From Silvimonas soli (GTDB lineage Bacteria > Pseudomonadota > Gammaproteobacteria > Burkholderiales > Chitinibacteraceae), in assembly GCF_030035605.1 (NCBI RefSeq), contig NZ_CP106736.1, positions 3,779,001 through 3,843,000 of the forward strand: a DNA stretch of 64,000 nt, written 5' to 3'. Every line of letters begins with the position of its first letter. The first letter of the stretch is position 1. The translations under genes and the position numbers were made by a program. The notes under the pieces were generated by a model that saw nothing but the letters and a program-made list of their open reading frames with translations, made no database searches and had not been told where the DNA came from. Shown here piece after piece: positions 26,864 through 36,186 of this stretch.

Positions 26864-27289
26864 ATGGCCGTTGAAATGCTGGAAATCACCGCGCGCGTGG
26901 CGATTTCATTCGACGAATTCACCTTGACCGCCATCCGGGCCCAAGGCGCGGGCGGGCAGAACGTCAACAAGACGTCCACCGCAATTCACCTGCGCTTTGA
27001 TATCAATGCTTCCAGCTTGCCGGAGCGCTACAAAACGGCGCTGCTGGCAATGAGCCACCATCTGATTACCCAGGAAGGCGTGGTGATCATCAAGGCGCAG
27101 GAACATCGCAGCCAGGAAATGAATCGTGTGTCCGCCATTGCCCGGCTGCAAAGCCTGATTCATGACGCCGGTGTGGTGCAAAAAGCCCGTTTTGCCACCA
27201 AGCCCAGCCGCAGCGCCAAACGTAAACGTACCGATCAAAAAGTACAGCGCGGGCAAATCAAAGCCATGCGCGGCAAAGTGGATTTCTAG
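26864..27289 (+). CDS. arfB: Alternative ribosome-rescue factor ArfB (peptidyl-tRNA hydrolase)
   Basis: A 141-residue protein with a release-factor domain containing the catalytic GGQ tripeptide in AIRAQGAGGQNVNKTSTAIHLRF (about residues 21-43). It has no codon-recognition domain, and it has a basic C-terminal tail (KPSRSAKRKRTDQKVQRGQIK) that fits in the empty mRNA channel. This is the YaeJ/ArfB layout. It frees ribosomes stalled on non-stop messages. Confidence 0.93.
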   Translation: MAVEMLEITARVAISFDEFTLTAIRAQGAGGQNVNKTSTAIHLRFDINASSLPERYKTALLAMSHHLITQEGVVIIKAQEHRSQEMNRVSAIARLQSLIHDAGVVQKARFATKPSRSAKRKRTDQKVQRGQIKAMRGKVDF

Positions 27290-27499
27290 ACCCTCACGTG
27301 CCTGAATGCCGCTATCTGGCCGTCAGACGGCTGCTGCTGGTGTCGTCATGACATCGGGGTAATATCGACGCAAAGTCAACCGTAGATCAAAACCAGACGT
27401 TTCATCCAAGACCTGTCGGATTTTTGTCAAAAAACTGACGGACATTATCAATTTGTCATTTATTCGTTGAGTCGCTTACCGACTAAGAGGAATTTGATC

Positions 27500-27703
27500 A
27501 TGGGTATTCTGGATACGATTGGTGAAATCGCCGGTGCGGTGGCTGCAGTTGAAGCTACTGAAAAAGTGGACCCGGATGCGGGTTTGCTGACCAAAGGCAT
27601 TGCTGCAGTTGCCGGCTTCAAAGGCGCCGGTGCGCTGGAAGAAATGCTGGAAAAAAAGAAAGACGAAGCGCAAGACCAGGACGATAGCAGCACACCCGCC
27701 TGA
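27500..27703 (+). CDS. Small protein of 67 residues, unknown function
   Basis: MGILDTIGEIAGAVAAVEATEKVDPDAG at the start (written here across its domain boundary), then a Gly/Ala-rich middle and a strongly charged helical tail (EEMLEKKKDEAQDQDD). AGAGG stands 9 nt before the ATG, and a good terminator follows 20 bp after the stop, so it is probably a monocistronic real gene. No signal peptide; the Gly/Ala-rich middle could be weakly membrane-associating. Family not recognised. Confidence 0.6.
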   Translation: MGILDTIGEIAGAVAAVEATEKVDPDAGLLTKGIAAVAGFKGAGALEEMLEKKKDEAQDQDDSSTPA

Positions 27704-27723
27704 GATTCTCTCGCGCGGCACCA

Positions 27724-27757
27724 GCCAGCCCGGCCCCAAAGCCCGGCTGGCTTTTTT
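27724..27757 (+). terminator. Rho-independent terminator
   Basis: GCCAGCC (27724-27730) pairs with GGCTGGC (27745-27751); one C-C mismatch and a GGC/GCC extension lie inside, and six T follow. It ends the small-protein gene at 27500-27703. Confidence 0.85.
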
Positions 27758-27862
27758 GTCGGCGTAATCCACCCATCTGCGCTTATCCACTTGTTCAGGC
27801 TGCGATGGCAACCGCATACTCACTATCCCGCCAGCCCTCAGCCCATGATTCATAGAAAAAAA

Positions 27863-28699
27863 ATGGAAAACCTGTTTGTTGCCCTGGTCTTGTTCTCGGC
27901 CATTTTGCATGCCAGCTGGAACGCCCTACTGCATCTAAGCGCAGACCGGCTGTGGCAATGGGGCATGATGGCGGTGCCCTATGCAGTGATTTCCGGCATT
28001 GCCGTTACGGTGCTGCCACTGCCTGCGCAGGCGAGTTGGCCGTATATAGCGGCTTCCACCTTGCTCCAATTTGCCTACGCCTTTGCCTTGATCAAGGCCT
28101 ACCGCTCAGGTGATTTCGGGCAGATTTATCCGATTGCCCGGGGCCTTTCACCGTTGCTGATCGCTGGCGGAGCGTTTCTTTTCGCGGGCGAATCGTTGCA
28201 CCCGCTGGCGCTGGGCGGCATCGGCCTGGTGTCGGTCGGCATCATTTCGTTATCTTTCAAAAACGGCTTGCGCTTTTCTGCCCAGAGCGTGCCCGCTGCA
28301 TTACTGACCGGCGTGTTCATTGCCGGTTACACCGTGGTCGATGGCATGGGCGTGCGCCTGGCTGGCAATGCGTTTAGCTATATCGCATGGGTGTACTTGC
28401 TGTGGAGCATTCCGTTACTGCTGACGGTATACCGCTTGCGCGGTGGCTGGAATGGCCTGTTCGGGCAGCGAGTCATGGCGGCCAAAGGCATGGCCGCGGG
28501 ATTGGTATCACTAACGGCCTACGGCATTGTGATTAACGCGCTGCAATACCTGCCAATGGGCATGGTGTCAGCGCTGCGCGAACTCAGTTCGATTTTTGCC
28601 GTGGCGATGGGCTGGCTGTTCATGCAGGAAAAACTCACCATGCGACGCCTGCTGGCGTGCGCGCTGGTGAGTATCGGTGCGGTGTTGATCCGGATCTGA
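27863..28699 (+). CDS. EamA/DMT-family transporter
   Basis: About 278 residues from ATG 27863, with ten hydrophobic helices in two repeats (HASWNALLHLSADRLWQWGMM near the start; GIVINALQYLPMGMVSALRELSSIFAV and FMQEKLTMRRLLACALVSIGAVLI at the end). Drug/metabolite transporter superfamily; substrate not predictable. No good ribosome site is visible, and an alternative ATG lies six codons upstream at 27845. Monocistronic. Confidence 0.85.
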   Translation: MENLFVALVLFSAILHASWNALLHLSADRLWQWGMMAVPYAVISGIAVTVLPLPAQASWPYIAASTLLQFAYAFALIKAYRSGDFGQIYPIARGLSPLLIAGGAFLFAGESLHPLALGGIGLVSVGIISLSFKNGLRFSAQSVPAALLTGVFIAGYTVVDGMGVRLAGNAFSYIAWVYLLWSIPLLLTVYRLRGGWNGLFGQRVMAAKGMAAGLVSLTAYGIVINALQYLPMGMVSALRELSSIFAVAMGWLFMQEKLTMRRLLACALVSIGAVLIRI

Positions 28700-28713
28700 A
28701 CCGGCAAATACGT

Positions 28714-28754
28714 CGTAGGGCGGGCGCAGGGTGAATTTGCGTTGCAATCCACCC
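28714..28754. repeat. Short palindromic repeat, GTAGGG…AATCCACCC type
   Basis: Degenerate copy of the family seen at 19269-19302 and 52114-52158: it starts GTAGGGCGGGC and its right end AATCCACCC pairs with GGGTGAATT at 28730-28738. It lies between the converging transporter and chemoreceptor genes. Confidence 0.45.
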
Positions 28755-28798
28755 TGGCGAACCACTTCTCTGCCTTCTCCCGATGCATCGGGCTCGCT

Positions 28799-30877
28799 TC
28801 ACAACCGGAAATTGCCTACCAGCCGTTCCAGATTGGCCGCCAGCGTATTCAGTTGCTGCACGGCGGCCGCCATTTCGCCCACCACATGGCCGTTGCTTTG
28901 CGCCATGGTGCTGATGCGTTCCACATTGCGGGCGATATCCAGACTGGCCGACGACTGCTCGCGCGTGGCGGCAGCGATATCCACCATACGGGTAACCAGT
29001 TCGCCGGTATGGCTGCGGACCTGGCCCATGGTGCTGTTGGCTTCGTCCGTCACACTCACACTGCCCACTACCTGATCCCGCGTGTGGGCGACGTCGGTAA
29101 TGGCGTCTTGGGTATCCTGGCGAATGGCGTGCACGATGCGTGTGATCTCATGCGTAGCCTCGCCAGTACGGGCGGCCAGTTTGCGGACTTCATCGGCCAC
29201 CACCGCAAACCCACGACCCATTTCGCCAGCGCGGGCGGCCTCAATGGCTGCGTTCAGGGCCAGCAAATTGGTCTGCTCGGCGATGTCGGTAATCACTTTG
29301 ACGATGGTGCTGACTTCTTGTGAGCGTGCGCCCAACTGACTCATACGCTCGGTCAGCGCATGCATGGTCTGCGTTACCCCGGCAATACTGGTCGCCACTT
29401 GCTGGACGGTTTGCGTGCTGTTTTCGGTGAGCTGGCCGGTTTCGCGCGCCAGGTCTTCCGCCTGATTGGCGGTGTCGGCAATGTGCTGAATGCTGACCGT
29501 GACTTGTTCCACTCCGGCGGCAGTTGCACTGGAGGCTTCGGACTGTTGCTGGGACGAACCTTTGACCGACTCGGCAGAACTGGCCAACTGGCTGGCTGAT
29601 TGCGTTACCGCCTGGCTTTGCTGGCGCACTTCGACAAACATGCTGTGCAAACTGGCGATAAAGCGGTTGAACGCATCGGCGGTCTGGCCAATTTCATCGC
29701 GGTTGGTAATGGCAATGCGCGCGGTCAAATCGCCTTTACCCGAGGCCAGCCCTTCCATGGTGCCAGCCAGCCGGATCAATGGACGGGTGAGGGCGCTGAC
29801 CACGGCGTAAATCACCAGCAAAATCACCACCAGCGACACCACGGCGATGGCAATTGCAATATTGCGCAAACGCACGGCAGGCGCGGTGATCGCCGCAGTT
29901 GGCACGCTCACGCCCAACGACCAATACTGGCCGGTGTCGCCAATTTTGATGGCGTGAAAGAAATGGGTGTATTCCTTGCCTTCCAGTTGAAAGTCTTCTC
30001 CGCTTTTGATCTTGCCCACAGCGTCGGCCAGTGGCGTGCCGCTTGCCACCGGTTTGCCTAACAGGCTGGCGTCTTTGGCCGCCACATACAGGCCGCCTTC
30101 AGATAACAGCGTGACGTAGCCGGTGTCATACGGATGCAGCGTGGATAACTGCTTTTGCAGATCATCCAGCGTCAAATCTGCCGCAGCAACGCCGAGGAAC
30201 TTGCCGCTGTCGTCCTTGATGACCGATACCAGCGAGCTTTCCAGCACTTTGGCGTTGGCCACTTCATAAGGGAATGGCTCGGTAATGGTGTCGCGCTGGC
30301 GTTGTTTGGGGACGTAATAGAAATCACCCCAGCCTGGTTTTTCGTAATCCGGGACGTAGGTTTCCGGGTGATCGTGATATTTGGGGAAGTCCTTGATGCG
30401 CGAGGATTCCATCATGGTGTCGACCGTGGCTTTGCCATCTTTGCCACGGGTCATGTAGGGCGTGTAACGGCCGCTCGGGTCTTGCTTGGGCCAGTCCAGC
30501 CGGAAGGCATCATCATTGCCGTCAAACGCGTTGGGCTCCCACACCATCCACAAACCGGTTACGCCGGGTGCGTCGTCCAGCATGCGCAAAATGACGGTGT
30601 CGACCAGTTTGCGGTCGGTTTTGCCGATGGCCTTGATGCCACTCACCGCGCGCGCCAGATGGCGTGGCAACAAGAAGGTGCGGTCGAGCTGGTTTTGTAC
30701 GGTTTGGGCGTAACTGACGGCTTGCTCTCGCGCCAGTTCAAAACCTGCTTCTTCGGCGCGGTCGTAACTCATTTTGACCAGCAACCCGACCATGACGGCA
30801 AAGCCGATAAAAATGGCTGCTCCGGCAACCAGGACGATGCGTGTGCGTAAGTGGCCCCACTGCGTTTTCTGGCTCAT
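28799..30877 (-). CDS. Methyl-accepting chemotaxis protein with Cache sensor
   Basis: A 692-residue receptor. Order: membrane helix (about 13-35), periplasmic double-Cache domain (about 40-325, with GLWMVWEPNAFDGNDDAF and DDSGKFLGVAAADLTLDDL), second helix (about 340-362), HAMP (TRPLIRLAGTMEGLASGKGDLT), then the cytoplasmic coiled coil with the conserved hairpin tip IAEQTNLLALNAAIEAARAG and FAVVADEVRKLAARTGEAT. It would signal to CheA/CheW. The ligand is unknown. No C-terminal CheR-binding pentapeptide: it ends LVGNFRL. Single gene; no che genes nearby. Confidence 0.93.
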   Translation of the reverse strand: MSQKTQWGHLRTRIVLVAGAAIFIGFAVMVGLLVKMSYDRAEEAGFELAREQAVSYAQTVQNQLDRTFLLPRHLARAVSGIKAIGKTDRKLVDTVILRMLDDAPGVTGLWMVWEPNAFDGNDDAFRLDWPKQDPSGRYTPYMTRGKDGKATVDTMMESSRIKDFPKYHDHPETYVPDYEKPGWGDFYYVPKQRQRDTITEPFPYEVANAKVLESSLVSVIKDDSGKFLGVAAADLTLDDLQKQLSTLHPYDTGYVTLLSEGGLYVAAKDASLLGKPVASGTPLADAVGKIKSGEDFQLEGKEYTHFFHAIKIGDTGQYWSLGVSVPTAAITAPAVRLRNIAIAIAVVSLVVILLVIYAVVSALTRPLIRLAGTMEGLASGKGDLTARIAITNRDEIGQTADAFNRFIASLHSMFVEVRQQSQAVTQSASQLASSAESVKGSSQQQSEASSATAAGVEQVTVSIQHIADTANQAEDLARETGQLTENSTQTVQQVATSIAGVTQTMHALTERMSQLGARSQEVSTIVKVITDIAEQTNLLALNAAIEAARAGEMGRGFAVVADEVRKLAARTGEATHEITRIVHAIRQDTQDAITDVAHTRDQVVGSVSVTDEANSTMGQVRSHTGELVTRMVDIAAATREQSSASLDIARNVERISTMAQSNGHVVGEMAAAVQQLNTLAANLERLVGNFRL

Positions 30878-31082
30878 GTTGTATCCCTTTGGCTCGCGTG
30901 CAAGCGGATTCCTGCCCCTGGCGGGCGCTATCCGTGTTATTGGCCGTTTTTACGGTCAGACCCGCGTTCTTGCCGGCCTGCCGCTGCAGTTGTTCGCGGC
31001 TCTGGCTGATTTTGTGTTGATGCTGGTTATAACTATGCAATGAAGCTGGTTAACGAATGCATCGACCAGCGTGCTTATTACT

Positions 31083-32624
31083 TTAGCGATGAATTTGCAG
31101 ATGTTCTTCTATTACCCGTGCCAGCGTGGCGAAGTGTCTGGCAATGTCATCGTCCTGAACACAGGCGTAGCCCAACAGCAAACCGCGCTCGGGCGCATTG
31201 GCCTGGTTGTAGTAACTGGAGAGCGGGCGAGTGGCGATACCGGCGGCGAGGGCATCTTGTGCAATCTGCCGATCATCCACGTGGCCGGGCAGGGTAGCGA
31301 CCAGATGCAGGCCCGCTTCATCGCCACGCACGCTGACGGCATCGCCAAAGTGCCGCGAAATCTCTTGCATCAGTATTTCGCGGCGCGAGCCGTAGACATT
31401 GCGCATGCGGCGAATATGCGAGCTGAAATGGCCCTCGGCGATAAAGTCCGACAACACCGCTTGTTGCAGCAACTGGCCTTCGCGATACAACTCGGCCAGC
31501 GCCACGGCGAAAGGTTCGGCCAGCGCCGGCGGCACCACCAGATAACCAATGCGCAAACCGGGGTAAAGAATCTTGCCGAAGCTGCCAACGTAGATCACCC
31601 GGTCGGCATCATCCATGCCTTGTAGCGACATCAGCGGGCGGTTGGCGTAACGGAACTCGCTGTCGTAATCGTCTTCGATAATCCAGCAGTCACGCTGGCG
31701 GGCGAACTCCAGCAGCATGCGTCGCCGCGCCAGGCTCATCACCATACCTAACGGATACTGATGCGACGGTGTCACCAGCATCATGCGCGGCGGTGTGGCC
31801 AGGTCTTCAGGCGAAGGGTTGATGCCCTCGGCATCGACCGCGATGGGTTTCAATTGCAGACCAGAAGCCTGCATCACACTGCGCACGCCCCAGTAACACG
31901 GGTCTTCGGTCCACACCGCATCACCCGGATCGCACAGCAAACGTACGGCCAGATCAACCGACTGGTGAATACCGGTGGTGATGATGATTTGTTCGGGCTC
32001 GCAGCGCACCGAGCGGGCATTACGCAGGTAATCGGCCAGCGCCTCGCGCAATGGCGCGTGGCCACCGGGTGGCGCGTAACTGAGTAACTCTGGACGCGGG
32101 TTGCGCATATGCCGCGCTTGCAACCGGCTCCAGATTGCGGCCGGAAAGCGCGTCACATCCGCCACGCCCGGCACAAATGCACCCCATTGCCGCCGTGACA
32201 CACCGGCTGATGCAATCAAGCGCTGGCCACGTTGCGACAGATGTTCGCCTGAGTCGCTACTCGCCGGGGCGGCTGCGGCACTGCCCAGCATTTGTTGATC
32301 GGGCGAGCTATCGGCCACAAATGTGCCACTACCGGTACCCGCCAGCAAATAACCCTCAACCGCCAGTTGTTCGTAAACCTGGATCACCGTGTTGCGGGCA
32401 ATGCCCAGTTCGGTGGCCAGCATGCGTGACGACGGCAGTTTGCGCCCGGCCGGCAACTCGTGCGCCAGGATGGCTTCACGCAGCAATCGTTGTAACTGGC
32501 GATAGGAAGGCTCGACGCTGGCCTTGTCCAGGCGCTGGGCTAACCAGTCTGATAACAAGCTTGTTCGCAAAGTGGTTCCATTGTTTTGAAAAAAATGGCT
32601 CTTCTTGAGGGGGCCGAAGCTCAC
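31083..32624 (-). CDS. MocR/GabR-type regulator (GntR winged helix fused to aminotransferase domain)
   Basis: Up to 513 residues. The N-terminal GntR winged helix (YRQLQRLLREAILAHELPAG, LPSSRMLATELGIARNTVIQVYEQL) is fused by a linker to a class I aminotransferase-like domain. That domain retains the PLP-binding region IEDDYDSEFRY and the lysine motif GSFGKILYPGLRIGYL. It stands head-to-head with gabT and so is probably GabR, which senses GABA through PLP. Start uncertain: GTG 32624 gives the longest product; TTG 32570, just before LLSDWLAQRL where many relatives begin, is the alternative. The intergenic dyads near 32650-32693 are likely targets. Confidence 0.88.
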   Translation of the reverse strand: MSFGPLKKSHFFQNNGTTLRTSLLSDWLAQRLDKASVEPSYRQLQRLLREAILAHELPAGRKLPSSRMLATELGIARNTVIQVYEQLAVEGYLLAGTGSGTFVADSSPDQQMLGSAAAAPASSDSGEHLSQRGQRLIASAGVSRRQWGAFVPGVADVTRFPAAIWSRLQARHMRNPRPELLSYAPPGGHAPLREALADYLRNARSVRCEPEQIIITTGIHQSVDLAVRLLCDPGDAVWTEDPCYWGVRSVMQASGLQLKPIAVDAEGINPSPEDLATPPRMMLVTPSHQYPLGMVMSLARRRMLLEFARQRDCWIIEDDYDSEFRYANRPLMSLQGMDDADRVIYVGSFGKILYPGLRIGYLVVPPALAEPFAVALAELYREGQLLQQAVLSDFIAEGHFSSHIRRMRNVYGSRREILMQEISRHFGDAVSVRGDEAGLHLVATLPGHVDDRQIAQDALAAGIATRPLSSYYNQANAPERGLLLGYACVQDDDIARHFATLARVIEEHLQIHR

Positions 32625-32693
32625 TATATTCGAGGCATTCCAAAGCGTCTACTCCGTTTTGCGCGGAGTAAGACTGCCAGACCAAACCACTTT
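32569..32693. promoter_or_regulatory. gabR-like/gabT divergent control region with two dyads
   Basis: A dyad TACTCCG (32650-32656) / CGGAGTA (32664-32670) with a 7-nt centre, 40 bp before the gabT start. A second, wider one is AAAGTGGTT (32569-32577) / AACCACTTT (32685-32693). The right arm is within AGACCAAACCACTT, which holds direct ACCA repeats; B. subtilis GabR also uses direct ATACCA repeats. The left arm lies in the start region of the regulator gene, so binding could repress it. Confidence 0.45.
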
Positions 32694-32709
32694 TACAGGA
32701 AGCGATATC

Positions 32710-33978
32710 GTGTCCAATGCTGATTTGTTTGCCCGCAAGAACGCCGCCACACCACGCGGCGTGGGCGTGATGGCGCAGTTCTTTGTGGAACGCGCGCTGA
32801 ACTCCGAGTTGTGGGATGTGGAAGGCAATCGCTTTATCGACTTTGCCGGTGGCATTGCCGTGCTTAACACTGGCCACTGTCACCCCAAAGTGACCGCCGC
32901 GGTGCGCGCACAACTGGATGCCTTTACCCACAGCTGTTATCAAGTGGTGCCATACGAATCCTACGTAAAACTGGCCGAACGCCTGAACGCGTTGACGCCC
33001 GGTGATTACGCCAAGAAAACCGCATTCTTTTCTACCGGTGCCGAAGCCGTGGAAAACGCCATCAAGATCGCCCGCGCCGCCACCGGCCGCCCTGGCGTGA
33101 TCGCCTTCAACGGCGGTTTTCATGGCCGCACCATGATGGGCATGGCGCTGACCGGCAAAGTGGTTCCCTACAAGGTGGGCTTTGGCCCGTTCCCATCAGA
33201 AATTCACCATGCGCCGTTCCCGTGTGAGCTGCACGGCATTACCACCGCCATGTCGCTCAAAGCGCTGAACGACCTGTTCAAAGCCGATATTGATCCGAAG
33301 CGCGTGGCAGCGATCATTCTGGAACCAGTGCAAGGCGAGGGCGGTTTCTACGTGGCTCCGGCGGATTTCATGCAGGCATTGCGCAAGTTGTGCGATCAAC
33401 ACGGCATCTTGCTGATTGCCGACGAAATCCAGACCGGCTTTGCCCGCACCGGCAAGCTGTTTGCCATGAACCACTACGACGTGGTGCCAGATTTGATGAC
33501 TATGGCCAAATCGCTGGCTGGTGGTTATCCGCTCTCCGCCGTAACCGGTCGCGCCGAAATCATGGACGCGCCGAACCCGGGCGGTTTGGGTGGCACCTAT
33601 GCCGGTAACCCGCTGGCGATTGCCGCCGCGCACGCCGTGCTGGATGTGATTGGAAGCCAGAAATTGGCGGAACGTGCCAATCAACTCGGTGACAAACTCA
33701 AAGCCACCTTGAACGAACTGCGCGGTGTGGTACCCCAAATTGCCGATATTCGCGGCCCGGGCGCAATGGTTGCCGCCGAGTTTATCGACCCGAATACCGG
33801 TGAGCCGGATGCCGACTTTGCCAAACGCGTGCAGACGCTGGCGCTGGCGGACGGGCTGATCTTGTTGTCTTGCGGGGTGTACTCCAACGTATTGCGATTC
33901 TTGTTCCCGCTGACGATTGAAGATGCGGTGTTTGAGGAAGGGTTGGTGAAATTGGGGAAGGCCTTGCAGGCGGCTTGA
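32710..33978 (+). CDS. gabT: 4-aminobutyrate:2-oxoglutarate aminotransferase
   Basis: From GTG 32710, 422 residues of a class III PLP aminotransferase. GAEAVENAIKIARA holds the phosphate loop, LLIADEIQTGFARTGKLFAM the aspartate that holds the pyridine ring, and K267 in MTMAKSLAGGYPLSA forms the Schiff base. It moves the amino group of GABA to 2-oxoglutarate, giving succinate semialdehyde for GabD. AGGAAG lies 8 nt before the GTG, and the protein then starts (M)SNADLFARKNAATPRGVG like known GabT; the longer open frame upstream is promoter. Confidence 0.94.
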   Translation: MSNADLFARKNAATPRGVGVMAQFFVERALNSELWDVEGNRFIDFAGGIAVLNTGHCHPKVTAAVRAQLDAFTHSCYQVVPYESYVKLAERLNALTPGDYAKKTAFFSTGAEAVENAIKIARAATGRPGVIAFNGGFHGRTMMGMALTGKVVPYKVGFGPFPSEIHHAPFPCELHGITTAMSLKALNDLFKADIDPKRVAAIILEPVQGEGGFYVAPADFMQALRKLCDQHGILLIADEIQTGFARTGKLFAMNHYDVVPDLMTMAKSLAGGYPLSAVTGRAEIMDAPNPGGLGGTYAGNPLAIAAAHAVLDVIGSQKLAERANQLGDKLKATLNELRGVVPQIADIRGPGAMVAAEFIDPNTGEPDADFAKRVQTLALADGLILLSCGVYSNVLRFLFPLTIEDAVFEEGLVKLGKALQAA

Positions 33979-34004
33979 AGAAGGATGTTGCTTGCTGTGG
34001 TTTT

Positions 34005-34041
34005 GTAGCCCGGAAGGAGCCGGAGGCGGGAATCCGGGGTA
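34005..34041. repeat. Partial GTAGCCCGG repeat (copy D)
   Basis: GTAGCCCGGA…GGGAATCCGGGG, the left half of the family described at 10410-10520, directly after gabT. Confidence 0.55.
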
Positions 34042-34084
34042 GCAATGTTTCAACGAAGTGCTGGGGTTTGAATGCCTGCTTTGG

Positions 34085-34305
34085 TTAGTGCCTTCGGCAC
34101 GGGTTTTAAAGGCGTTTGATACCCGGTGGTGACCGGGAGCACGTTTCTTTCTTTTGCGTCGCCAAAAGAAAGTAACCAAAGAAAAGGCGACCCCGCTGCC
34201 GCAAGGGGGCCCAAGGTCAAAAGCCGAAGCAAACCGTCTGTTTGCCAGGAGGTCTGCGCAGGGCCTGCGTTCCCTCGGTAGCCCTGGTTTGCAGAGTTGT
34301 GGGCT
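34085..34305. repeat. Long intergenic repeat, copy 1
   Basis: Starts TTAGTGCCTTCGGCACGGG, includes GCGTCGCCAAAAGAAAG and GGCGACCCCGCTGCCGCAAG, and ends near GTTCCCTCGGTAGCCCTGG. A related copy fills 52231-52545, and an inverted remnant lies at 52828-52950. It has no ribosome site or conserved protein in any frame. It sits between gabT and gabD. Confidence 0.7.
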
Positions 34306-34320
34306 GGTGACTACAGCAAC

Positions 34321-34570
34321 GTAGCCCGGATGAAACGAAGTGGGAACCCGGGGCAGCAACATATCAACAGAACGCGGGCGCTGGATCTTGCCGATGTCGC
34401 CCCCGGATTGCTGCGCGAATCCGGGCTACAACAAACAAATCCAGGCCAGAGCAAAGCAACGTAGCCCGGATGAAACGAACTGGGAATCCGGGGTGGCAAC
34501 ATATGCACAGAACGCGGGCGCTGGATTTTGCCGATACCCCCCCCGGATTGCTGCGTGAATCCGGGTTGTA
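34321..34570. repeat. Two tandem GTAGCCCGG palindromic repeats (copies B and C)
   Basis: Copy B, 34321-34429, and copy C, 34461-34570, each run from GTAGCCCGGATGAAACGAA to an inverted end (TCCGGGCTAC in B, the decayed TCCGGGTTG in C), with the inner segments GGCGCTGGAT and CCCGGATTGCTGCG shared. They lie just before gabD and can fold into long hairpins between gabT and gabD. Confidence 0.8.
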
Positions 34571-34618
34571 GCGGGCAAATCCAGACCATGGCAAAGAATG
34601 AACACGGAGAACACCGCA

Positions 34619-36070
34619 ATGAACCTCAAAGACCCATCCCTGTTACGCCAACAGTGTTACATCGACGGCCAATGGCAAGACGCGGATAACAAAGAAACCA
34701 TCCCGGTTAACAACCCGGCCACGGGCGAGATCATTGCCACCATTCCAAAAATGGGCGCAGCCGAAACCCGTCGGGCGATTGAGGCTGCCAATGCGGCGTG
34801 GCCTGCCTGGCGCAAAAAAACCGCCAAAGAGCGCTCGGTCATCCTGCGCCGCTGGAACGACTTGATGCTGGCCAAGGTCGACGATCTGGCCACTATCCTC
34901 ACCGCAGAACAAGGCAAACCGCTGGCTGAGGCCAAGGGTGAAATCGCCTATGCCGCGAGTTATCTGGAATGGTTTGCCGAAGAAGCCCGGCGTATTGATG
35001 GCGAGATCATTCCGGCACCGGCCAATGACCGCCGCTTTCTGGTCATCAAACAACCGGTGGGCGTCACCGCTGCGATTACGCCGTGGAACTTCCCGTCCGC
35101 CATGATCACCCGCAAGGTTGGCCCGGCGCTGGCGGCAGGGTGTCCGATGGTGCTCAAGCCGGCTACCCAGACGCCGTTGTCCGCTTTGGCGTTGGCTGTG
35201 CTGGCAGAACGTGCTGGTGTGCCGGCGGGGATTTTTAGCGTGGTTACCGGTTCGGCCAATGCCATTGGTGGCGAACTGACCGCCAGCCCGATCGTGCGCA
35301 AGCTGTCGTTTACCGGTTCCACCGAGATTGGCCGCATGCTGATTGCCCAATCGGCCGATACCGTCAAAAAATTGTCGATGGAACTGGGCGGCAACGCGCC
35401 GTTTATTGTGTTTGACGACGCCGATCTGGATGCTGCGGTCGAGGGTGCCATTGCTTCCAAATATCGCAATGCGGGTCAGACTTGCGTTTGCGCCAACCGT
35501 TTGCTGGTGCAGGCCGGGGTTTACGACGCGTTTGCCGAAAAGCTCGCCGCCGCAGTGAGCAAACTCAAGGTCGGCAATGGCTTTGAAGCGGGTGTGACTC
35601 AAGGACCGCTGATTGATGGCAAAGCCGTGGCCAAGGTTGAAGAACACATCGCCGATGCGGTGAGCCTCGGCGCCAAAGTATTGCTGGGTGGCAAGCGCCA
35701 CGCGCTCGGTCAGTCGTTCTTTGAGCCGACTATTTTGACCGGCGTAACCACCAGCATGAAGGTCGCCAAAGAAGAAACTTTTGGCCCGATGGCGCCATTG
35801 TTCAAGTTTGAAACCGAAGAAGAAGCCATATCCATGGCCAACGATACAGAGTTCGGTTTGGCCAGTTATTTCTATTCTCGCGACATTGGTCGCATTTTCC
35901 GCGTCGGTGAAGCACTGGAATACGGCATGGTGGGGATTAACGCCGGAATTATTTCATCTGAAGTGGCACCGTTTGGTGGCGTGAAACAGTCTGGTCTGGG
36001 CCGCGAAGGCTCGCATCATGGCATCGATGATTATCTGGAATTGAAGTACCTATGCCTGGCCGGCCTGTAA
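34619..36070 (+). CDS. gabD: NADP-dependent succinate-semialdehyde dehydrogenase
   Basis: A 483-residue aldehyde dehydrogenase. The catalytic cysteine is C289 in NAGQTCVCANR, its partner Glu is in MELGGNAPF, and the cofactor region is TPWNFPSAMITRKVGPALAAGC. QTCVCANR and the C-terminal FGGVKQSGLGREGSHHGIDDYLELKY are typical of GabD. It oxidises succinate semialdehyde from GabT to succinate. The start at 34619 follows CGGAG at 9 nt; an earlier ATG seven codons upstream (34598) lacks a ribosome site. Separated from gabT by 640 bp of repeats. Confidence 0.94.
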   Translation: MNLKDPSLLRQQCYIDGQWQDADNKETIPVNNPATGEIIATIPKMGAAETRRAIEAANAAWPAWRKKTAKERSVILRRWNDLMLAKVDDLATILTAEQGKPLAEAKGEIAYAASYLEWFAEEARRIDGEIIPAPANDRRFLVIKQPVGVTAAITPWNFPSAMITRKVGPALAAGCPMVLKPATQTPLSALALAVLAERAGVPAGIFSVVTGSANAIGGELTASPIVRKLSFTGSTEIGRMLIAQSADTVKKLSMELGGNAPFIVFDDADLDAAVEGAIASKYRNAGQTCVCANRLLVQAGVYDAFAEKLAAAVSKLKVGNGFEAGVTQGPLIDGKAVAKVEEHIADAVSLGAKVLLGGKRHALGQSFFEPTILTGVTTSMKVAKEETFGPMAPLFKFETEEEAISMANDTEFGLASYFYSRDIGRIFRVGEALEYGMVGINAGIISSEVAPFGGVKQSGLGREGSHHGIDDYLELKYLCLAGL

Positions 36071-36093
36071 GCTAACTAGCCGATAGCAAAGAC

Positions 36094-36120
36094 AAAAAGA
36101 GCGGCGCGTCCGCTCTTTTT
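36094..36120 (+). terminator. Rho-independent terminator after gabD
   Basis: AAAAAGAGCGG (36094-36104) and CCGCTCTTTTT (36110-36120) form an 11-bp perfect stem with a 5-nt loop; the T side doubles as the U-tract. It begins 24 bp after the gabD stop. Confidence 0.88.
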
Positions 36121-36186
36121 GCGTATTTGCAAGACACCCATCGCGCGATCAAGCCGTCAGGCGTTTACAGGTTGTTTGCATGATTG

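Noticed and set aside
33196..34362. Minus-strand open frame of 388 codons across gabT and the repeats
   Set aside because: Antisense to gabT and reads through the dispersed repeat; repeat-derived frames of this kind are a known source of false proteins.
34085..34570. Possible CRISPR array in the repeat cluster before gabD
   Set aside because: Units are about 110 bp, only two in tandem, with internal inverted ends and no unique spacers of constant length.
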